Of a stretch of DNA of 64,000 nt, positions 50,081-58,231 are shown in pieces. The notes under the pieces are model-generated. The model searched no databases. It was not told the DNA's origin and saw nothing but the letters and a program-made list of their open reading frames with translations. Position 1 is the stretch's first letter, and each line of letters starts with the position of its first letter. Position numbers and translations under genes: made by a program. Source of the DNA: Streptomyces sp. MJM8645 (lineage in GTDB: Bacteria; Actinomycetota; Actinomycetes; Streptomycetales; Streptomycetaceae); the NCBI RefSeq assembly GCF_001625365.1, contig NZ_LJJF01000001.1:2170001-2234000 (forward strand). Direction: 5' to 3'.

Positions 50081-51328
50081 ATGCTCACCGCCGCCCGCCT
50101 GGGCGCCGCCGCCCTGTCCGCCGCACTCCTCGCCGGCGCCACCGCCGGACCGGCCCTCGCCGACAGCCCCGCGCCCACCCCCGCCGCCGTCCCCGACGGC
50201 CTCTACGGCAAGGGCGACCCGACGTACGACGGCGTCTGGCGGCAGTCCCTCGCGCTCACCGCGCTCGCGGCGGCCAAAACCACCCCGGCCGACTCCGCCG
50301 TCGGCTGGCTCACCGGACAGCAGTGCGAGGACGGCGGCTGGCCCTCCTTCCGGGCCGCCGGCGCCGCCTGCGACCCCAAGACCGAGGACAGCAACGCCAC
50401 CGCCGTCGCCGTCCAGGCCCTCGTCGCCCTCGGCGGGCACCAGGAAGCCGTCGACAAGGGCGTCCAGTGGCTCAAGGCCACCCAGAACGCCGACGGCAGC
50501 TGGCCCTACAACCCCGTCAGCCCCGGCGACGCCAACTCCACCGGCCTCGCCGTGAACGCCCTCTTCGCCGCCAAGACCGACCCGGCCGGCGTCGCCAAGG
50601 CGGGCAGGAACGCCTTCGACGGGCTCGCCCACTTCCAGCTCGGCTGCGCCGCCCCCGCCGACCAGCGCGGCGCCTTCGCCTACCAGCCCGACCCGTCCTC
50701 CGGCACGCTCGCCCCCAACACCCTCGCCAGCGCCCAGGCCTCGCTCGCCGCCGCCGGCGGCCACCTCCCGGTCGCCACCACCGCCCGCACCGACGCCGCC
50801 CCCAAGGCCCTCGGCTGCGACTCCGCCGCCACCTCCGCCACGGCTGCTCCGGTCGCGCACGCCGACTCCGGCGAGGCCGCCGGGGCGTACCTCACCGCCC
50901 AGCTCGCCGCGGGCGGCAACCACCTCACCCTCACCACCCCCGGCGCCGCCCCCACCCCCGACTACAACGCCACCGCCTGGGCCGCCCTCGGCCTCATCCA
51001 GAGCGGCCACCCCCAGCAGGCTGCCGGCGCCGTCGACTGGCTCGCCAAGGAAGGCGCCGGCTGGACCAAGGACGGCACCGACGCCGCCGCCACCGCCAGC
51101 CTCCTGCTCGTCGCCCAGGCCGCCCAGCGCGACACCGCCCCGCTGACCGCCCAGCTCACCGCCCTCGGCCCGGCACCCAAGGCCACCGCCAGCCCCGCAC
51201 CGACGACGGCGGCGTCCAAGAAGGACGGCGGCATCGGCCAGTACTGGCCGATCATCGTCGGCCTCCTCATCGGCCTCGGCGGCGGCCTCCTCCTCAGCCT
51301 CCAGCGCAAGCGCGGCCAGAGGCTGTGA
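50081..51328 (+). CDS. secreted, membrane-anchored alpha/alpha-toroid protein; candidate cobalamin capture protein
   Basis: This 415-residue protein has a signal peptide (residues 1-29, AALLAGATAGPALA). An alpha/alpha-toroid region follows with prenyltransferase-type repeats (WLTGQQCEDGGWPSFRAAG, WLKATQNADGSWPYNPVSP and WLAKEGAGWTKDG). A C-terminal membrane helix is followed by a basic tail (WPIIVGLLIGLGGGLLLSLQ, then RKRGQRL). The same fold forms the first domain of vertebrate transcobalamin and intrinsic factor. With the B12 riboswitch upstream and an ECF transporter downstream, an external B12-binding role is likely but unproven. It overlaps the next gene by GTGA. Confidence 0.82.
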   Translation: MLTAARLGAAALSAALLAGATAGPALADSPAPTPAAVPDGLYGKGDPTYDGVWRQSLALTALAAAKTTPADSAVGWLTGQQCEDGGWPSFRAAGAACDPKTEDSNATAVAVQALVALGGHQEAVDKGVQWLKATQNADGSWPYNPVSPGDANSTGLAVNALFAAKTDPAGVAKAGRNAFDGLAHFQLGCAAPADQRGAFAYQPDPSSGTLAPNTLASAQASLAAAGGHLPVATTARTDAAPKALGCDSAATSATAAPVAHADSGEAAGAYLTAQLAAGGNHLTLTTPGAAPTPDYNATAWAALGLIQSGHPQQAAGAVDWLAKEGAGWTKDGTDAAATASLLLVAQAAQRDTAPLTAQLTALGPAPKATASPAPTTAASKKDGGIGQYWPIIVGLLIGLGGGLLLSLQRKRGQRL

Positions 51329-52080
51329 CACCCCGCCCGGTCCGCCTGGGCCGCAGCTGTGGCCGCCGCGTCCTCGTCCCGCTGCTCGGTGCGGTGCTCC
51401 TGCTGGTCGCGGGGGCGCCGGCGGAGGCGGCGACGGGGTACCGGTACTGGTCGTTCTGGCGTGGCACCGGCGACGGGTGGCTGTACCAGCAGCAGGGGCC
51501 GGCCGTCGCCGTGCCACCGGACGGGGCCGTCGACGGGTGGCGGTTCGCGGTGAGTCCGGACGGCGGGCAGCAGGCCGCGCAGCCCCGGGCGGCGGGCGAC
51601 TTCGCCGCCCTCTGCGCGGACACGCCCACGCAGGCGGGCCGTAAGCGGGTCGCCGTCGTGCTGGACTTCGGCACCGCCGCCGACTCCGGCTCGGGCTCGG
51701 GTTCCGACTCGGACTCGGGTTCCGGTTCCAGTTCCGCTTCCGGTTCCAGTTCCGGTTCCGGTTCCGGTTCCGGTTCCGCCGAGGCTCCGCCCGAGCAGCG
51801 GAGCGCGTGCGCCAGCGTCGTCTCGAACGCCACCTCGGCCGAGGTGCTGGCCGCCGTCGCCCCGCCGCTGCGCTACGACGCCAACGGCCTGCTCTGCGCC
51901 ATCGCGGGCTTCCCGAAGGCCGGGTGCGCCGACCAGCTCGGGTCGGCGGCCAAGCCGGCCGGCCCGTCCGGCGGCGGCTCGGACTCCGGCCCGGACGTCG
52001 GCCTGATCGCCGGTGGCGCGCTGATCGCCGTGCTGGCCGGCGGTGCCGTCTGGCAGGCGCGCCGCCGCCGCACCTCCTGA
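51325..52080 (+). CDS. secreted, membrane-anchored protein with Ser/Gly/Asp repeat linker; B12-operon partner
   Basis: This 251-residue protein has a signal peptide (VLVPLLGAVLLLVAGAPAEA). A beta-rich domain follows (GYRYWSFWRGTGDGWLYQQQ, then GWRFAVS). A low-complexity Ser-Gly-Asp linker lies at about residues 120-150, then a short domain with three Cys and a C-terminal anchor (VGLIAGGALIAVLAGGAVW) with an RRRR tail. It overlaps the toroid gene (GTGA). Its YWSFWRGTGDGWLYQQQG segment could play the part of the beta-domain (DUF4430-like) that closes B12 in transcobalamin, but I cannot show homology. Confidence 0.72.
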   Translation: MTPRPVRLGRSCGRRVLVPLLGAVLLLVAGAPAEAATGYRYWSFWRGTGDGWLYQQQGPAVAVPPDGAVDGWRFAVSPDGGQQAAQPRAAGDFAALCADTPTQAGRKRVAVVLDFGTAADSGSGSGSDSDSGSGSSSASGSSSGSGSGSGSAEAPPEQRSACASVVSNATSAEVLAAVAPPLRYDANGLLCAIAGFPKAGCADQLGSAAKPAGPSGGGSDSGPDVGLIAGGALIAVLAGGAVWQARRRRTS

Positions 52081-52133
52081 CGCCGCCTTCCCCCTTCCCA
52101 TACCCCTCCGGACCCCTCCACCTGGACTGACCC

Positions 52134-53237
52134 ATGAGCACCGCCCGCGCCACCCGCCCGCCCACCGGACCCCGGCAACTGCACCCCGGGGCCTGGTGGT
52201 TGTGGGCGCTCGGGCTGGGCGCGGCGGCGACCCGCACCACCAATCCGGTGCTCCTGCTGCTGCTCGCCGCCGTCGCCGGGTACGTGGTCGCGGCCCGCCG
52301 TGGCGACGCGCCCTGGTCGCGTTCGTACGGCGCGTTCCTGCGGCTGGGCCTGCTGGTGCTGGGCATCCGGCTGGTGTTCGCGGTGCTGCTCGGCTCGCCC
52401 GTCCCGGGCACGCACGTGCTGTTCACGCTGCCCGAAGTGCCGCTTCCCACCTGGGCGCAGGGAGTGCGGATCGGCGGCCGGGTGACCGTGGAGGGCCTGC
52501 TCGCGGCGCTGTACGACGGGCTGCGCCTGGCCACCCTGCTGGTCTGCGTGGGCGCCGCGAACGCGCTGGCCAGCCCGGCCCGCCTGCTGCGCGCCCTGCC
52601 CGGCGCGCTGTACGAGGCGGGCGTGGCGGTGGTGGTGGCGATGACCTTCGCGCCGAACCTGGTCGCGGACGTCCGCCGGCTGCGGGCGGCCCGCCGCCTG
52701 CGCGGCCGCACCGACCGGGGGATCGCCGCCGTGCTGAGCGTCGGACTGCCCGTCCTGGAGGGCGCGTTGGAGCGTTCGGTGGCGCTGGCCGCGGCGATGG
52801 ACACCCGCGGCTTCGGCCGCACCGCGGACGTCCCGCGCCGGCTCGCCCGGGCGACGGCCGCGCTCACCCTGGCCGGCCTGCTCGGAATCTGCCTGGCCGC
52901 GTACGGGCTGCTGACCGCCGGCGGCGCGGGCTGGGCGCCACCGGTGCTGCTACTGGGCCTGGCCGCCGCCTTCGCCGGGCTGCTACTGGGCAGCCGACGA
53001 TCCGTCAGAACCCGCTACCGGCCCGACCCTTGGGCACTGCCCGAGTGGCTGACCGCCGGTTCGGGAGCCGCCGTCGCCGGGTTGACCATCTACCTGTCCA
53101 CGCGCGACCCGGCCGCCTTCGCGCCCACCGTCGTCCCGCCGACCGTCCCCGCGCTGCCGCTGGCCGCCGTACTGGCCGTACTGCTCGGCCTGGTACCGGC
53201 GTACGCCGCCCCGACCCCGCCCCGGAGGGCTTCGTGA
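52134..53237 (+). CDS. ecfT: energy-coupling factor (ECF) transporter T component
   Basis: This 367-residue membrane scaffold links the S component to the ATPases. It has several N-terminal membrane helices and the cytoplasmic coupling helices with Ala-Arg motifs (RLRAARRLRGRTDRG and AAMDTRGFGRT), the EcfT signature. Two more membrane helices lie at the C-terminal end (LTLAGLLGICLAAYGLL and APPVLLLGLAAAFAGLLLG). It starts 54 bp after the preceding gene and overlaps the ATPase gene by GTGA. The operon position predicts B12 or a cobamide precursor as substrate. Confidence 0.92.
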   Translation: MSTARATRPPTGPRQLHPGAWWLWALGLGAAATRTTNPVLLLLLAAVAGYVVAARRGDAPWSRSYGAFLRLGLLVLGIRLVFAVLLGSPVPGTHVLFTLPEVPLPTWAQGVRIGGRVTVEGLLAALYDGLRLATLLVCVGAANALASPARLLRALPGALYEAGVAVVVAMTFAPNLVADVRRLRAARRLRGRTDRGIAAVLSVGLPVLEGALERSVALAAAMDTRGFGRTADVPRRLARATAALTLAGLLGICLAAYGLLTAGGAGWAPPVLLLGLAAAFAGLLLGSRRSVRTRYRPDPWALPEWLTAGSGAAVAGLTIYLSTRDPAAFAPTVVPPTVPALPLAAVLAVLLGLVPAYAAPTPPRRAS

Positions 53238-54874
53238 TCACCTTCGAGCAGGTCTCCGTCCGGTACGCGGACGCCGCCGCCCCCGCCGTCGCGGACGTCG
53301 ACCTGACCGTCCCCGAAGGCGAACTCTGCCTGCTGGTGGGCCCGTCGGGCTCCGGCAAGTCCACCCTGCTGGGCGCGGTGAGCGGGCTCGTCCCGCACTT
53401 CACCGGCGGCACCCTGCACGGCCGGGTCACGGTCGGCGGCCGGGACACCCGCGAACACCGGCCGCGCGAACTCGCCGACCTGGTGGGCACGGTGGGCCAG
53501 GACCCGCTGGCGCACTTCGTCACCGACACCGTCGAGGACGAACTCGCCTACGGCATGGAGTCCCTGGGCCTGCCCGCCGACGTGATGCGACGCCGGGTCG
53601 AGGAGACCCTCGACCTGCTCGGCCTCGCCGACCTGCGCGACCGCGCCCTCACCTCCCTCTCCGGCGGCCAGCAGCAGCGCGTCGCGATCGGCTCGGTGCT
53701 CACCGTGCACCCGCGCGTCCTGGTCCTCGACGAGCCCACCTCGGCGCTGGACCCGGGCGCCGCCGAGGAGGTGCTGGCCGTCCTCCAGCGGCTCGTGCAC
53801 GACCTCGGCACCACCGTGCTGATGGCCGAGCACCGGCTGGAGCGCGTCGTCCAGTACGCCGACCAGGTGCTGCTGCTCACCCCGGGCGCCCCACCCGTCC
53901 TCGGCGAGCCCGCCGAGGTGATGGCGCACTCGCCGGTGCACCCGCCGGTGGTCGGCCTCGGACGGCTCGCCGGCTGGCGGCCGCTGCCGCTGTCCGTCCG
54001 CGACGCCCGCCGCAAGGCCGCCGGGCTGCGCTCCCGGCTGGACGGCCTGCACCCGAGCACGGCCCCTGCGGCTCCGACCTCCGCCCCTGCTCCGACCGCC
54101 GCCCCTGCTTCGACCGCCGCCCCGACCGCCGCCGCGGAGCGCCTCGCCGTCCGGCGCGGCCCCGTCCAGGCCCTGCGCGGCGTCGACCTGGCGCTGCACC
54201 CCGGCGAGATCACCGCCCTGATGGGCCGCAACGGCGCCGGCAAGTCCACCCTGCTGGGCAGCCTGGTCGGCCTGCACGCCCCCGCCTCCGGCCGGGTGAC
54301 GGTCGGCGGCCGCACCCCGCACCGCACCCGCCCGGCCGAACTGATCCGCCAGGTCGGCCTCGTCCCGCAGGACCCGCGCGACCTCCTCTACGGCGAGAGC
54401 GTCACCGCCGAATGCGCCGCCGCCGACACCGACGCGGACGCCACCCCCGGCACCTGCCGCGCCCTGGTCGAACGACTGCTGCCCGGCATCGCCGACACCG
54501 CCCACCCGCGCGACCTCTCCGAAGGCCAGCGGCTCACCCTCGCGCTCGCCGTCGTACTCACCGCCCGGCCCCCGCTGCTGCTGCTCGACGAGCCGACCCG
54601 CGGCCTCGACTACGCCGCCAAGGCCCGGCTGGTGGAGATCCTGCGCGACCTCGCGACGGAAGGCCACGCCGTCCTGCTGGCCACCCACGACGTCGAACTC
54701 GCCGCCGAACTCGCCCACCGCACCGTGATCCTGGCCGAGGGCGAGATCGTCGCCGACGGCCCGACGGCCGACGTCGTCGTCTCCTCCCCCGCGTTCGCCC
54801 CGCAGGTCGCCAAGGTGCTGGCCCCCGGCCCGTGGCTCACCGTCCGCCAGGTAGCGGAGGCGCTGAGCGCATGA
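53234..54874 (+). CDS. ecfA: ECF transporter ATPase, fused double nucleotide-binding protein
   Basis: This 546-residue fusion combines the two ECF ATPases. NBD1 (about 1-240) has Walker A VGPSGSGKST, the signature LSGGQQQRV and Walker B VLVLDEPTSALD. A Pro/Ala/Thr linker (residues about 275-305) leads to NBD2 with MGRNGAGKST, the degenerate signature LSEGQRLTL and LLLLDEPTRGLD, plus the His switch LLATHDVELA. The GTG 53234 start overlaps ecfT. Two complete sites suggest both halves are active. It overlaps the S-component gene by ATGA, so ecfT, ecfA and ecfS are coupled. Confidence 0.94.
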   Translation: MITFEQVSVRYADAAAPAVADVDLTVPEGELCLLVGPSGSGKSTLLGAVSGLVPHFTGGTLHGRVTVGGRDTREHRPRELADLVGTVGQDPLAHFVTDTVEDELAYGMESLGLPADVMRRRVEETLDLLGLADLRDRALTSLSGGQQQRVAIGSVLTVHPRVLVLDEPTSALDPGAAEEVLAVLQRLVHDLGTTVLMAEHRLERVVQYADQVLLLTPGAPPVLGEPAEVMAHSPVHPPVVGLGRLAGWRPLPLSVRDARRKAAGLRSRLDGLHPSTAPAAPTSAPAPTAAPASTAAPTAAAERLAVRRGPVQALRGVDLALHPGEITALMGRNGAGKSTLLGSLVGLHAPASGRVTVGGRTPHRTRPAELIRQVGLVPQDPRDLLYGESVTAECAAADTDADATPGTCRALVERLLPGIADTAHPRDLSEGQRLTLALAVVLTARPPLLLLDEPTRGLDYAAKARLVEILRDLATEGHAVLLATHDVELAAELAHRTVILAEGEIVADGPTADVVVSSPAFAPQVAKVLAPGPWLTVRQVAEALSA

Positions 54875-55749
54875 GCCGCCCTGTTCCTTCCGGCGTTCCT
54901 GCTGGTCGCCCCGTCCCGCTCGGCCGCCGATCCGTAACGGCCCTGCTCCTGACCTCCCTCGTCGGCGTGACGGCCTTCGGCTGGCCGCTGCTCGCCTCCA
55001 CCAAGTCCGCCCTGGTCGGCCACGCCACCGACGCCCCCTGGCTGTTCGCCCTGCTACTGCCGATGCTCCTCGCCGTCGTCATCGCCCAGATCTCCGAGGG
55101 CCGCACGGCGGGCGGCGGCGCGCCCGGCCTGGACGCCAAGTCCGTGGCCCTGCTCGGGGTGCTGGCCGCGGCGGGCGCGGCACTGCGGCCGCTCGGCGCG
55201 GGCACGGCGGGGCTGGAGCCCATGTTCTTCCTCATGGTGCTGTCCGGCCGGGTGCTCGGGCCGGGCTTCGGCTTCGTCCTCGGTTCGCTGTCGATGTTCG
55301 CGTCCGCGCTGCTCACCGGCGGCGTCGGGCCCTGGCTGCCGTTCCAGATGCTCGCCATGGGCTGGGTCTGCCTCGGCGCCGGCCTGCTCCCGGGCTCCGC
55401 CCGCCTGCGCGGCCGGCGCGAACTCTGGCTGCTCGCGGGCTACGGCGCGCTGGCCTCCGTCCTCTACGGCACGATCATGAACCTCCAGGGCTGGCCGTAC
55501 ATCGCCGGGCTCTCCGGCTCCATCTCCTTCGTCCCCGGCGACCCGCTGCCCGCCAACCTGGTCCGCTTCGCCGCCTACTGCCTCACCACGTCGCTGGGCT
55601 GGGACCTCCCCCGCGCCGCCCTCACCGTCGTCCTCTGCCTCACCCTCGGCACCGCCGTCCTGCGCGCCCTGCGCCGCGCCACCCGCCGGGCCGCCTTCGA
55701 CGCACCGGTGGCGTTCCAACCGCCGGACTCCCAGCCGCCGAGCGGGTGA
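54871..55749 (+). CDS. ECF transporter S component (substrate-specific), probable cobalamin
   Basis: This 292-residue membrane protein of about six to eight segments has EPMFFLMVLSGRVLGPGFGF and SMFASALLTGGVGPWLPFQM, typical of ECF S components, and a cytoplasmic polar tail. The S component binds the vitamin and topples in the membrane to deliver it. Substrate assignment rests on the cobalamin riboswitch at 49845 and the conserved operon order; sequence alone does not fix it. It ends the operon; the next gene is convergent. Confidence 0.85.
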   Translation: MSRPVPSGVPAGRPVPLGRRSVTALLLTSLVGVTAFGWPLLASTKSALVGHATDAPWLFALLLPMLLAVVIAQISEGRTAGGGAPGLDAKSVALLGVLAAAGAALRPLGAGTAGLEPMFFLMVLSGRVLGPGFGFVLGSLSMFASALLTGGVGPWLPFQMLAMGWVCLGAGLLPGSARLRGRRELWLLAGYGALASVLYGTIMNLQGWPYIAGLSGSISFVPGDPLPANLVRFAAYCLTTSLGWDLPRAALTVVLCLTLGTAVLRALRRATRRAAFDAPVAFQPPDSQPPSG

Positions 55750-55776
55750 ACTCCGCTTCCCCACCCCGGGGGCCGA

Positions 55777-56616
55777 CTACGGCAAGGCCCGCGACACCCT
55801 CGGAGCCCGGCACTCCCCGCACACCTGCCCGACCCCGGCGACGGGCCGCCCGCACAAGCCGTCCCGCCCAGGGCACTCATGCCGGCGCGGCCCGCCGCTT
55901 GCCCTCGGAGTCAACGGGGCCAACGGGGTCAACGGAACGGGCGGCACCTTCGCCAACCTCCCCGCCAACACCGCCCCCACGCTGTGCGTGACCCTCTCCG
56001 GCAAGGGCGCGGCCAGAATCCCCGCCAGCGCCTCCCCGCTCCACCCGCCCGCGAGCAACCCCTCCACCCGCGCGGCCTGATCGCACAGCGGCTTGCCCGC
56101 CAGCGCCATCCTGGGGTCCCTGCGCCCGAGTTCGAGCAGCAGCACCATGCCCGCCGTCAACTTCTCGGACGGAGGGACGGAAGGAACTTCCGCTTCCTTC
56201 ACCCTCACCTTTCCGGAAGGGTTTCCCGCCTTCCCGGCGCACGCCACCCCAGCTCCGGGCCCACCGGCGGCCGGGGACGCGGGAAGCGGCGGCAGGGCGT
56301 GAACCGCCTTGCCCGTCACCGGCACTTCGTGCACCGAGACGATCGTCCGCACCTGCCCCGTCACCGGATCCCGCTGCGTCCGCCGCACGTAGTGCCCGGC
56401 CGCCTCCAGCTCACGGAGCGCCCGCGCCACCGTCGCCCGGCCCTCGACGCTCTTCGCCGCCAGCGTCCGGATGTCTTCCCGCGCACCGTCCGGCAGGCTG
56501 AGCAGGTAGCTGAGCAGCCCACGCGCCGCCCAACTCAGTGAGTGCTTCCGGACGACGTGGCCGTTGTCGAGGATCGTGTACCCGGGCGAGTGCTTCGGGA
56601 TACGATGAATGTGCAT
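55777..56616 (-). CDS. helix-turn-helix protein with C-terminal Cys cluster
   Basis: This 279-residue protein starts MHIHRIPKHSPGYTILDNGH. A winged HTH follows (LSWAARGLLSYLLSLPDG, IRTLAAKSVEGRATVARALR, ELEAAGHYVRRTQR) like replication-initiator or GntR-type HTH proteins of mobile actinomycete elements. The middle is Pro/Lys-rich and the C-terminal 35 residues have a Cys cluster (ECPGRDGLCGRP and CGECR) that may bind zinc. ATG 56616 is preceded by AAAGG. Streptomyces chromosomes carry several paralogues, usually near XRE/DUF397 genes. Function unknown; DNA binding is likely. Confidence 0.75.
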   Translation of the reverse strand: MHIHRIPKHSPGYTILDNGHVVRKHSLSWAARGLLSYLLSLPDGAREDIRTLAAKSVEGRATVARALRELEAAGHYVRRTQRDPVTGQVRTIVSVHEVPVTGKAVHALPPLPASPAAGGPGAGVACAGKAGNPSGKVRVKEAEVPSVPPSEKLTAGMVLLLELGRRDPRMALAGKPLCDQAARVEGLLAGGWSGEALAGILAAPLPERVTHSVGAVLAGRLAKVPPVPLTPLAPLTPRASGGPRRHECPGRDGLCGRPVAGVGQVCGECRAPRVSRALP

Positions 56617-57175
56617 TCGGGAGCCTTTCACTCCTAGTGCCATTCCCCGGGGTGTTCCTGCACCGCCGGGGCTCACTTTTGCCGCGCATAGGCCGTCCCT
56701 CCGAACGCCCGCGCCGACACAATGATCACCGTAATGTGCTAACCAAGCGTCAAACTCCCCACCACATCACCCAAACGGGCGGCGCAAACGCGCACCCCCC
56801 AGCGCACCCCAGCCTCACAAGCCCGGGGCGCACTTCCCAGCCACTGCCATCAGCCGATCACACAGCCCGGGCCATCCAGCCACACCCGGTGCTCACCCGC
56901 GACGGTGTCGGCGCATTGCCCACAGTCGCCGACCGGGCCCGAAGCGGTGCCGCGATCCGCCTCCATCAGTTCCACCGGGACGCCCAATTCGCCCCACGCA
57001 CACGGGCTTCCAGGTGCTCACGCCGCGCCGCCGGGTCCCAGCGGATGCCGTACCCGTGTGTCGCGGCCGGATCCAACTCCCGCACCGCCTGCCGCGACAG
57101 CCTGGCCGCCCTCGACTCAGCAATCGTCTCCGGCATGATGCCGGAGCGGCACTGCATGCTGCCCGGCCCCTGCTG
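56617..57175. other. intergenic/degraded region
   Basis: About 560 bp with lower G+C between 56700 and 56800 (a likely promoter zone for the minus-strand HTH gene, with AATGATCACCGTAATGTGCT). The remainder leads into the C-terminal remnant of an XRE regulator. No intact gene is supported; mixed frames suggest decay of the upstream part of that regulator. Confidence 0.45.
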
Positions 57176-57421
57176 CACCGACCCATCCCCGTTCCCGAGC
57201 GACGGGCCGCGCTCTGGGTGGATTCCGCGCGGGCGTACAGCCAACAAGGCAGACTGGCCGAGGGATACAAAGCGCTCAGAATCGCGGAGAGCTGTGCGCC
57301 GGAAGACATCCGTCGGCGCCCCAGCGTGCTGGGGTTGGTTGGCGACATGGCCGCCCGTGACCGTCACGGCGCTGTCCCGGAACTTCGCCACTTCTGCCAG
57401 GAATTGGGAGTCCAGGGTTGA
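57176..57421 (+). pseudogene. XRE-type regulator, C-terminal remnant
   Basis: The last about 75 codons in one frame read RAALWVDSARAYSQQGRLAE, GYKALRIAESCAPEDIRRRP and RHFCQELGVQG. This is the typical C-terminal end of Streptomyces XRE regulators that precede a flavoprotein gene. The HTH and the rest of the protein are missing upstream; only unrelated short frames are found. Its TGA stop overlaps the TTG start of the flavoprotein, showing that the pair was once a coupled operon. Confidence 0.7.
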
Positions 57422-58017
57422 CCGACCAACGCGAGCCGTTCCTCTACGTCGTCGTCTGCGCCTCGGGCATCGCGGACGACGTCGGCACCTTGATCAGCGC
57501 CGCCCACGCCGAAGGCTGGAAGGTCGGCGTCATCGCCACCCCCCATGGGCTCGGGTTCATCGACCCGGAAACCGTCGAGCGCCAGACCGGCTACCCGATC
57601 CGCTCGGCTTGGCGCACCCCCGCAATCCCCCAGCCGCTTCCCCCGGCGGACGCCATCGCCGTGGCGCCCGCCACGTTCAACACCGTCAACAAGTGGGCCG
57701 CCGGGATATCCGACACCCTCGCGCTCGGCATCCTCTGCGAGGCGTACGGGCTCGGCATCCCCACTGCCGTTCAGCCCTACGTCAACTCGGCCCAAGCAGC
57801 CCATCCCGCGTACGGCGAGAGCCTGGAACGACTCCGCTCGATGGGCGTCCTGATCGGCGACTACATCCCCCACAAGCCGAAGTCCGGCGGAGGCCGCGAC
57901 AAGTACAACTGGACCCACGTCCTCGACCTGCTTCGCCCCGTCCTGACCTCGATCACAGACCAGAACTCACAGCGTGCACCCCGGGACCAAGGCCCGGGGC
58001 GCACAGGCCAGAGCTGA
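57418..58017 (+). CDS. flavoprotein of the HFCD (phosphopantothenoylcysteine decarboxylase-like) superfamily
   Basis: This 199-residue cytoplasmic flavoprotein has LYVVVCASGIADDVGTLISA, the FMN-binding APATFNTVNKWAAGISDTLA and PYVNSAQAAHPAYG (the PxMN-like region). Relatives are paired with XRE regulators in Streptomyces; their reaction is not established. TTG 57418 overlaps the stop of the regulator remnant. The last about 20 residues are polar and unlike the family core. Loss of the regulator may have left it unregulated or poorly expressed. Confidence 0.85.
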   Translation: MTDQREPFLYVVVCASGIADDVGTLISAAHAEGWKVGVIATPHGLGFIDPETVERQTGYPIRSAWRTPAIPQPLPPADAIAVAPATFNTVNKWAAGISDTLALGILCEAYGLGIPTAVQPYVNSAQAAHPAYGESLERLRSMGVLIGDYIPHKPKSGGGRDKYNWTHVLDLLRPVLTSITDQNSQRAPRDQGPGRTGQS

Positions 58018-58231
58018 GACACCTGAAACGCGCGGCGCCCGCCCCGGCCGGGCCCGAGCTCCCCGGAGTGCGCCCGGCCTCCCTTCGAGAGCGAGCCCCG
58101 TCCTCGCGGGCCCGCGCAGCAGAGCGCCCGCAGCAGGACAACTCCGGTGGACGCCATCGCTCATGCAGGGAAGCGAAGTTGACGACGGCCGCGCGGCGAC
58201 TCGTGCGTCATCGGTCAATTCCGGCAGCCCT

